NCBI RefSeq assembly: GCF_016801865.2
Contig: NC_068938.1
Span: 136,070,998 to 136,134,997, forward strand
From: Culex pipiens pallens
Lineage: Eukaryota; Arthropoda; Insecta; Diptera; Culicidae
Length of the DNA: 64,000 nucleotides
Direction: 5' to 3'
Part shown: one piece after another, positions 10,201 through 21,200 of the stretch
How the letters are laid out: every line of letters starts with the position of its first letter
Position numbering within the stretch: the first letter of the stretch is position 1
Program-made: the position numbers and the translations under genes
The notes under the pieces: model-generated
What the model was told of the DNA's origin: nothing
The model's database searches: none
What the model saw: the letters and a program-made list of their open reading frames with translations, nothing else

Positions 10201-13200
10201 CATTTTGCATCATTAGTTCGTTCGTATAATTTTCAATACAATACAAAAATGATGTATGAAAATTCAAGAATCTGTATCTTTTAAAGGAATTTTTGGATCG
10301 ATTTGGTGTCTTCGGCAAAGTTGTAGGTATGGATAAGGACTACACTGAAAAAAAAGTATACACAGTAAAACATATTTGGTAAATTTCACTGTTTGTCACT
10401 AAAACTTGATTAGCAAAAATAAACATGCATGCATCGTTTTCAAGTTAAAAAGCCACTTTTAGGTTACTTTTTTTTGGAAAATAGTCGCACTTATTCATTT
10501 TTGAAAATTAGTGTCCATGTTTTCTCACCTCTGGACATTTTTTTTTTTTGAAAAGGTTAGAAAATTCTCCATATTTTGCTTTTCTGAACTTTGTTGATAC
10601 GACCCTTAGTTGCTGAGATATTGCCATGCAAAGGTTTTAAAAACACCATTTTCAATGTCGATGTCTCAGCAACTAATGGTCCGATTTTAAATGTTAAAAC
10701 ATGAAACATTCGTGAAATTTCCGATCTTTCAGAAAACAATATTTTCAACCAAACACTCAATATAACGTCCTTTTGAAATGTTAGTTTTGACTAAAAAATA
10801 TAATATACTAATTTTTCAGTTCAACTACGATTTCACTTTTTCGTGTAATCTTAGTCGAACTGAAAAAATCGTATAAAAAAGTGCGAAAATGAACTCAGCC
10901 AGTGCGATTTTCAGTTACAGTGTACACCTAGGTTATCATGCTCAGAAATGTCCGCTAAATTGAACCGTTTTGTTACGTCCAAACGCTCCACTTTTTAAGG
11001 GTATAAGGAAAATTCTCCACGGTATCCTTAAGAAGTTTCGCTTGGAGTTTGGCTGGATTAAAGTCACGCTTCTTAATTTTAATTATGTTAAATTACTTTA
11101 AGTAATTTACTTATAATCTTATTGATTTCAAACCTCCCTCTCTCTCCCTCCTCCCACAGCGGCCCAGGAAACCGAAATCGTCCGCAAGCAGTACACCAAA
11201 GTCCTGGACGCGTATGGCTGCCTCGGCGTGCTCCAGCTCAACGCCGGCGACAGTTCCCTGCTCTACCTGGTGATGGTCACCGGCTGCTTCTCCGTGGGAA
11301 AAATCCTCGACAACGAGATCTTCCGCATCACCCAGACCCAGTTCGTGTCGCTGCAGTACCAACCGACGAACGAGGACCGTATTTCGGAGATTCGGAAGGT
11401 GCTGAACTCCGGGACGTTCTACTTTTCGTTCAGCAATCAGCCGGGTGGCAATGGCGGCGGGGCTAGTTTTGATATTACGCTGTCGGCGCAGCGACGGAAG
11501 AGGACGACGGATACGGACAATCGATTCTTTTGGAATCGGATGTTGTTCATTCACATGTTGCGGTTTGGGGTGGAGTATAATTTCTGGCTGCTGAAGGCGA
11601 TGTGCGGTTCGGTGGAGATCCGGACGGTTTACGCCGGCAGTAAGCAGGCTCGGGCGGCGATCATATCGAGGTTGAGCTGTGAACGGGCCGGGACGAGGTT
11701 CAACGTGCGGGGAACGAACGACGAGGGTTGTGTGGCCAACTTTGTCGAGACGGAACAGTGCATCTATCTGGACGGGGAGGTTTCGTCGTACATTCAAACG
11801 AGGGGAAGTGTCCCGCTGTTTTGGGAGCAACCGGGCGTGCAGGTCGGATCGCACAAGGTAAAGTTGTCGCGAGGATTTGAAGCGTCCAGGTCGGCGTTCG
11901 ATCGGCACATGACCACCATGAAGGCCCGGTATGGGAAGCAAGCGATTGTGAACCTGCTGGGGACGAGCCTGATTGGCAGCAAAGAAGGCGAGGCAAGCCT
12001 GAGCAACGAATTCCAGCGCCATCACAAAGAGTCCAACCACGTGGACGTGCCGCACATCGTGTTCGATTACCATCAGGAGTGCCGCGGCGGCAACACCGGA
12101 GCGCTGTCCAAGCTAAAGGCCAAAATCGACGCCATGTGCTCGGACTTTGGTCTGTTCCACGCGATGGGCGATAGCGTGTTCCGCGAGCAAAAGGGCGCCA
12201 TCCGAACCAACTGCTTGGACTGCCTCGACCGGACCAACTGCGTCCAGACGTACATCGGGCTGGAGATCCTGAACGAGCAAATCTCGCAAATGTCCGCCCT
12301 CTCCGACAAGAAGCAACAAATCAGCTCACGCTTCGAGGAAATCTTCCGCCAGATGTGGATCAACAACGGCAACGAGGTGAGCAAGATCTACGCCGGAACC
12401 GGTGCCATCCAGGGCGGCTCCAAGCTCATGGACGGAGCCCGCTCGGCCGCCCGTACCATCCAGAACAACCTGCTGGACAGCTCCAAGCAGGAAGCCATCG
12501 ACGTCCTTCTCGTGGGTTCAACGCTCAGCTCGGAACTCGCCGACCGGGCCCGCATCCTGCTCCCCTCAAACATGCTACACGGTGAGTCCCTCCTCAACAA
12601 CCTTCAAAAACCACAATTTCAATCAATCTTCTTTTTAGCGCCCACGCCGGTCCTGCGCGAGATGTGCCGCCGCTACGAGGAGTTTGTGATGCCGTCGGAG
12701 ATTCGCGTTGCGTGCGGAACGTACAACGTCAACGGTGGGAAGCACTTTCGCAGCGTGGCGTACAAGGACGTGTCGCTCGCGGACTGGCTACTCGACTGTC
12801 ACCGGTTGGCACGGTCGCGATGTGAGTATTGATTAAGAGAGGTTTCGGGAGGTTAGTTGAGTCGCTGTACGGTCTTGAATATTGCATGAAAAACGACGAA
12901 CATTCCGTGCAGGTGGAACTTCGACTAGGTGGTGAAAGAGTTGAATATTGACATTTCATGTTTTACGAACATCAATAACGTTCAGGGCTTCCAGAAATTT
13001 GTCCAAGGCTTGAGCTGGGAGAAAAGTAATAAAACAGCTCAAACAAAACATAAACTATGAAACGCATTTTTTAAGATTTTTTTTCTTGTTTAACCCTCTA
13101 CTGCCCAAATTTTTTTTTTCGAAATTTTTTATTTTTCCCGTGTTTAGGAGGTCATTTTGAGCAACTTTTGTTCTACGAAAAACTTTACTTCTCTTGTTTT

Positions 13201-15216
13201 ATGTTTTTCTTGTTTCATTTTTAGTATTTTAATTTGCATTTATCTTGTTTAGTTTATGTTTGTTTTTGGTAGTATTTGGCCTACTCTACCACCTCCTATC
13301 ATTACATTTTGCCTATCTTATTTTTTCATGTTTTTACAGTAACTTTTTCAATTTTTTGCATGTTTTCCACATTTTCTGCTATAAAATGAAACCATTATCA
13401 TTTAAATTGTAAATAAATGCGTAGAGGCATAGTCTGGGGCACTAGAAAAATTACTGCATACTTCTTTTTACTTAAAATATAGAAAATGTTAGTAAAAAAC
13501 ACAGCCAAAGTTGACCCATAAAAAAAATACATTTTTAAAAACATTGGCAAAGTCACATAAAACAAGTCAAACTTCCAACCCTAAAATTTTCCAAAATTTT
13601 AAAAGTTCTTCTTTCTAATGCTTTTTTAAGATCAAAAATCGGTTGAAAAATTGATTTTTGGCGATTTTTTAAATCGAAGCCCGTCTAGAGGCGGGGTTGG
13701 GTTGTAGAGGGTTAAAAGCTAATTTTGTGCATTATTGACTTTACAAAAAAAAAATACTTCGGGTTTTTTTTATTCAATTTTTAGAATTTGTAGGAAGATC
13801 GTTAAGGAGCCATTACACTACCGCAAACAAACAAAAAAACTCGCACTTTTTCGTGTTTGACAGTTTGCCAAACTCGCAAACATGGCGAAATGTATGCAGG
13901 CTAACGTTTGTACAAACAAATCCAGGCAAACTGTCAAAAAGTGTGAGTTTGTTTGCCGTTGTGTAATATCTGCTTTACTCTCAGTTTTTTTTTATTTTAA
14001 GGTTATTGACTTTGTTTTTTTTTATAATTTTGTTGATTTAAAATTTTCAAATTTAAAAAGAATTGAGTTTAAAAAATTTTAATTTTTGAATTTGTGTTTT
14101 TTTATTCCTAGATTTTTTAACCTTGTTGATCTAAATTTTAGAATTTTTAAAATTTCAGAATTTTTTTATTGCAAAATTTTAGCATTATAGTTTTTGTGTA
14201 TATTTTTTTTTTAATTTCAAAGCATAAGAATTTTTCCCTGGGCCTTGTAAAATCAAGGGGCATGATTTGATCCTAGTGCATTAGTTAAAATTTGGGTATA
14301 CATTCTTTTTTATAAGCACTATGGACACCACTTCATGCTACGAGAACTCGCTTTGTCGCAGCCCCAGGGCTTAAGCGTTGACCGATAAGCTGTCTTCGTG
14401 AACTAGGTAGTTCTCCGATAGTGAAAATATCACAATTGCACAAGACACCGCTGCTTCTGTGACTTTTTCACTATCACAATGTGGGATTTAGGTTGGGACT
14501 TCAGGATAGTACAATTGATTTGTTGCTTAGCATAAGCATTTAAAATAAATCTGTATGCTTTCCAAATCTATTTGATGATAAATTTAGTTGCAATTGTAAA
14601 GTTAGAGTAATGCTGTCAATAAACTTTGATTGGTGTAGAATACTAGGCATTCTTTTATGTCAAATTGTCCATAGAGTCTCGATCAATCAATAATGTAATG
14701 ATATCGGACAAAATTCGTTGATCTGTTGAACTAACGGTTTTCGGATTATGGTTGTATTGACCATTGTTGCGAATCGAGGAACTACGGATCTTTTGACGTA
14801 AATGGTCATTTCTTTGTAAAATCGCGATTCTATCCTATTTGTATATCAGTTCACAATTTTTTATTGTTTTTTGATAGAAGTAGTACTACAACAGTTAAAG
14901 GAGCGTTTAGTTTTGAACATTAGGTTTAGAGGATTTTAGATTAAAATTTAGATTTTCAATCCAAAGTAGTTAGCATATGAATATTTGGACTTAAATGAAT
15001 AATTGAATAAGTTGGACTTATGAATAACACACAACTGTGCATTTATTCTAGAGTCAGATCCATACAGCGTCAGTGTTTATTTGGTCGAAGTGTACTAATT
15101 CATTGGCAGATCTGATTCTAGTTGTAATGTACGACAAGACTACTGACGGACGTGACAGGACGAGGGCCCAGTTTAGAGGTTTCGACATCAACGATGTGCG
15201 GCTGGACCACCCTCCC

Positions 15217-15250
<34 letters not shown>

Positions 15251-18200
15251 AAGCATAAGAATTTTTGGATTGCCGTGTTTTGTTTTATTTTTGAATATGA
15301 TTTTGTTTTATTTTAAAATTATTTTTTTTATTGCTGTTTTTTAATTTTTATCTATTTTTTAGTTTTAGAGATTTCCAATTTTTTGAGTTTTAGGTTTTTC
15401 TGGAATATTTTTTTTTGAAATTTTTTATGCTGAAATTGTTTAATTATTGAATTTTTAAATATCAAGAATGTTTTTTTTTTAACTTTTGTACTTTGTTCTT
15501 TTTGCTTTTTTTTAGTTTCCGAAAGTCAAAAATTTAAAATGTTTGAAATTTTGTACTATTTTATTACGCTCCATACAAAACTTTTCAAATTTGTATGGAA
15601 ATTTTGTTACGGGGGTTCCAAAAATATTTTTTTTTTTCGTTGCGTTAGACAAGAACGCTCCCTTAGAGGGTTTTAAATTTAGAATTTTAGAATATTTTTT
15701 TTGTTGTAATTTTGTATATTTAAACTTTAGTTCATTGATGTTTTTTTTATTTTTGATTGTTCAGATTCTAGAAATTATAAGAAATCTAGAGTTTTTTTTT
15801 GTAATTTAGATTTTTTTGTTAGAATCTTGAATTTTAGGAATCTTAGAATTGAAGATATTTTCAATTGTTATTAATTTTTTGAATATTTATTTTTTTAATA
15901 TAGAATCTTATTTATTTTTTATATCGAGTTTCAGTTTTTTTTTATTCTGGAAGCCTAAAATGTTAAAAAAAATTTATTTATAAAACTTTATTTTTCGTAT
16001 TTAGTTTTTAGTACCTTCAGTTTTTTTTTAATTTCTCGGATCAAAATATGCTGACCTCATGACCGAAATAATCCGAAACTGATTTGACTTTTCTGCCACT
16101 TAAGGAGTGAGTTCCGGTGAATCCGGGGTCTTGAAATGTCTTCTAGGACTTAATTTTGGTTCATTCTGTAATATTGGAGATATATTGTTCTGAAAATCTT
16201 TTAGATTTTGGGGACTTTTTTCAAAACATGCCCAACGTTTAGTCTCAATAAATGTTTTCAAAACTTTATCTAAATTAATTTTAAAATGATGTGGTAAATA
16301 TAATGTTTTTTTTGCAGATCTTAAATTGGTTTTTGGCGATTTTCAGAGCGAAATTTGTTAAAAAACGGAGTGGGTTGCTAAGGGTTGAGTGCGCAAATTG
16401 TAACGGCAACCGTACGTCGAATTTCAGTGACTGTAATGTATTTTGAGTAACAGGAAAAGCCCAAACTAAAACAGTGCCCTTGTCTGAGTTTTTGCTTTTG
16501 CCTGTACAAGGTAGAATAATTCCTGACTCTCGGTGAGCTGATGACGAAGTACGTCTAGACAGTAGACACCCCAGATAGGGAGACGGCTGAAAACAGCTGG
16601 CAACCTCGTTATAAAACTGGTAAAACTTCTAAACGTTGCTGGGCCTGGTGTAAAATGCTTTTGCAGCGATTCCAATTCTAGCTTCTCAGAATTTGCTAAA
16701 TCCGATTCCAGGAAAAGTACCCGACTCCGACTCCACATTCCTGTTTGAAACCATAATTCTAACGGATTTTCGCTTTCAGCTTTGGTCGACGTGAGCCACC
16801 CGGAGGACACCAATGAGCCACCGATCGACATTTTCGCTGTTGGGTTCCAGGAAATTGTAGATCTTAATGCGTCGAACATCGTAGCTGCGAGGTGGGCGTT
16901 GACTTGAACTTTCCAGTAAAGCAGCTATTCTAACAAAATTTCCCATTCCCCAGTTCCGACAACGCCAAAGCATGGGCCGAAGAGCTGCAGAAGGTCATCA
17001 GCCGGGACGAAGAGTACGTCCTGCTAACCTACCAGCAGCTAGTCGGTGTCTGTCTGTACATCTACATCCGACCGAGGCACGCCGCGTACATCCGGGACGT
17101 GGCCATTGATTGTGTCAAGACGGGTCTGGGCGGCGCTACTGGGAACAAGGGTGCGGCGGCGATCCGGTTCGTGATCAACGGGACGTCAATCTGCTTTGTG
17201 TGCGCTCACTTTGCTGCCGGGCAGTCCCAGGTGGTGGAACGGAACGCGGATTACGCGGAGATTACGAGGAAGATTGCTTTCCCGATGGGACGATCGCTCA
17301 AGTCGCACGATTACATTTTCTGGTGCGGGGACTTTAACTACCGAATCGACATGGACAAGGAAGAGTTGAAGGAGTTGCTGAAGCAGGGGGACATTGAGTC
17401 GGTGCTGCAGTACGACCAGCTGAGGATCCAGCAGAACACTGGCAGTGTGTTCAACGACTTCTTCGAGGGGGAAATTTCATTCCCGCCTACGTACAAGTAC
17501 GACTTGTTCAGCGATGATTACGACACGAGCGAAAAGGCTCGAGCACCGGCTTGGACGGATCGGGTGTTGTGGCGACGGCGCAAGCAAAGTCCGGACGCGG
17601 ACAAGCAACCCAACTGGAATCCGGGCCGGCTCGTGCACTACGGTCGGGCGGAGCTCAAGCAGAGTGACCATCGGCCGGTGATTGCCATCATCGACGTTGA
17701 AATCTGTAAAATTGACCAACAACGAAGGACGCAGGTGTTTGGCGACGTGATCCGAGACCTCGGACCCCCGGACGGAACGATCCTCATCCAAGCGGCGAAT
17801 CCTTCTGCTGAGTCCGGTGATGAGGACGAAGGTAGCATCTACGACGAGAACCTAATGAGTGCACTCATTCAGGAGCTCACCCAAATCGGTGAAGTCACGC
17901 TGGTTCGCTTCGTCGGCGACACCATGTGGGTTACCTTCCGCGACGGACAATCCGCCCTCACCGCCGCCCAAAAGCAGTCCGTGCAAGTGTGCGGCGTTAA
18001 TCTTACAATTAAACTCAAAACCGAAAACTGGATCCAAACAGTAGAGAAGGAAATCCTCCTCTGCACCCCAAACACGGTCAGCTTCTGCGACAGCCAAGTC
18101 GGCGACTACAACAGTCTCGGCATTCCGGAGGTCCCATCCCGACCGAAAAGTCCCCCCGCGCTCAACCAACCTCCGCTGCGACCCGCCCCACCCGGCAGAC

Positions 18201-21200
18201 CTCCACTCCCAAAGTCCCCGCAAGCATCGCCCAAACATCAACAAATGCAGCACCATCATCCGAAGGCCGGCGTAATCAGCTTGGGTGCCGAGGTGCTGAT
18301 GGCCTCCAAGTTGCACCAGAAGCCGGCCGTTCCGCCGCAGCCGCTTGTGCCGCCCCAGTCGGCGTCCAAAACGACGCCCCCCATCGAGGAGTACGCCAGT
18401 TCTAGTCCCATCCTGGGCTCGCCCGCTCACGGATCTTCGGGCGTGTCTTCTCCCCAGCAGCAGCAGGATACGGGAGCGATCTACGAGGAGATTAATGATG
18501 ATATTGTGAGTATGATTGAAAATCTATCAAAGCGGTCAGATTTTATTTGTTTTTAAACTTGTTTTCTAGAGTTATATTTGATTTGGTGGCTAATTTTGCT
18601 CAGGCGCGGATGGCAATTTTGCTAAATAAAATAATTGAGAGAGAAGGAATCACTTTTAAGTTATAAAGAAAAATAATATTAGGAATTATTATTTTTTTAA
18701 TGGATACATTCAATTTTTAAACTTGGAATCATATTATTTCCCGAAGATATAAACATTAGGATGTAATAAAAAGGATTATTGGGACATGTTCCGGTGGGCG
18801 TACCGTTACTGCCACCCTAATCTAGTCCGTCCCATATGTAGAAACAGCAAACCGAGAAAAACGCAAAACAAATTTATCCCGCTCATAAGGCTAAGTGTTA
18901 GGATTTCGCGAAAAAGTGAAATTTGCTACAGTTTTCTGGAATAAACTACAAAATTTTATTGGTTTTTCTGATAGTTCACATGATTTTGAATTTGAACCAA
19001 ATTGCATCATTAACTCAAAATTGATGAAATTACATATGGGACGGACTCGATTTGTGCGGCAGTGTACTCATATTATAAGGTTGTTACGTCGCTTCTGTTT
19101 CGTACTCATATCCCAAATATGAGCTTGATTGGACGTAACATTTTAGACCCATAGACCAAACTTTTTTTTTCTAAATTTAAATTCTTAGGGAAAAACCTAA
19201 AAAGATCAAAACATTAAAAATTGATTGCTACAATTACAATATCAAAGTCCCAGAAATTGTCAAAAAAATGATTTTTATACATAGTTTTGTCAATTCAAAA
19301 ATTTTAAAATTATTTTTTTATATTCAAAAATTTCGAAATTTCTAAAATTAAAATTTAGGGAATTTCTCCGCGCCATTTCATCCGATTTTAGCTGTCTTAG
19401 ACGCAAAAGAAAGATGATTAGTTTGGCTATTTAAAAAAATAGTACGAAGTTTCAAAAATCTAGCTTGACATATGAAAAGGTCGTATGAAAACTTAAAATG
19501 CTGTTTTGAAGGTCTCGGGACCAAAGAGCCTGTGTCTGAAATATTTTTATCGGATTCCTCGGAAAATTTCACATAACATATCAAATAATGGTGAAGTTAT
19601 GTTTTCGATACTCTGAGATACGATTTTTTGAAAATAAAAACTGAGTTTTTCGACGCGCCACGCGCAAAAATGGGAAAATGACGAAAACGGCAAAGAACGC
19701 TAGATTTTTGAAACTTCGTACTATTTTTCTTAAATAGCCAAACTAATCATCTTTCTTTTGCGTCTAAGACAGCTAAAATCGGATAAAATGGCGCGGAGAT
19801 ATGATTTTTTGAAAAAAGTGGTTTTTGAGAAAATCGACGAAAATTGCCATTTTTCGGAACACCCAACACGGCGTAGGTCACCCTAATGGCCAAACAAAAA
19901 AAAAATACGGGTCTAATTATTTTGGCCAAGGAACCCCCACAAAAATTTTGAGCCCGAACGGAGAACTTTTTTTCGAATCATGCTGTTTTCGTGGGGAATT
20001 GCTGCAAAGGGATTTCAGGTCAGAACGCGTTTGACGCACGTACAAGTTAGTTTATTATTATTGTTATTGTTTAAATTGCGTGCTCTGGTTTTTGTTTATT
20101 AAAGGTCAAACATTAAAACGTGTTTTTCTCGGAACGTCGAATTGGCGGGTTTGACAAGATAGCACGACGACGTCGAATTCTTAAATTCCTCATTTCGACG
20201 TTAACATTTCAAAAGGCATCATGTACATTTTGACACTTTCTGGGTTATTGCATATTCTGAAAGTACTCCTAATAAGCTACCTCTCCACCAAAAATGAGCA
20301 AAAGTTACTCCAGTAAAGTCTGTTTAATAATGATTTTAAATAAAGTAACATAAACAAAATCTCTGCCATCGGCAGTCCCTGTTTATATAGCCCTGACAAC
20401 CTGTCAAACAAAAGACTACATAAACCTCGTGACGAAAAAAAAGCATCATGAACAAAGCACCATGTACATTCGGCGAAGAAAAACGAATCATAACAAAGCG
20501 TCCCCCTCAATGACAGCAGGGCGACATAGACGTTGGTGATTTCAAAAAAAGTTATGTTTGTTTTTCACAAATAAAATTACGGAAATAATGTTTTATTGAA
20601 TTTGGATGATCAAGTATCAATAAAAGCAACGTTTTTCATCGTTTTTTATCATTAGAACATCTTATTTTGCTTTTATATTAAAATGGGAATTGAAAATGGA
20701 TGCTCAACATTCAAATGCGTTTTTCTCAAAACGCATGGTTTGTACATGATGCTTTTTGAAATGTTGGCGTCGATTTCTGGACCTTTAAAAACTGCAGAGT
20801 TCTTAAATTCTGAACGTTTAAAAAAATGGAAAACTGTAGAAGTCTTAAATTCTTGTAATTTTTATCACTATATAAGATTACAGAAAATCTGATAGCTTTG
20901 GATCATTTTTGGAGTCATATTCACGTGGTGATTATTGCATTCGATCGTAATTCTCGACTCACGATCGAGATTTCTCGAATAACAAAATTAAAAAAGGTCT
21001 AAATCAATTTGTTTTTAAAATTTCAAAAATTTCTCATAATTTCAAAATTTAATAACTAACAATTTTTTTCTTAAATTACAAAAAAATCAAAAAATTTAAA
21101 AATTAAAAAAAAAACAGAAAATTTAAAATTCAAAAATTTTTAAAATAAGAAAAAAAATTATAAAAAAAATTAAAAAAATATAATGAAAAGATGTAAAAAA

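Noticed and set aside
11111..12073. 320-aa minus-strand ORF
   Set aside because: Antisense of synaptojanin exon 2; no domain.
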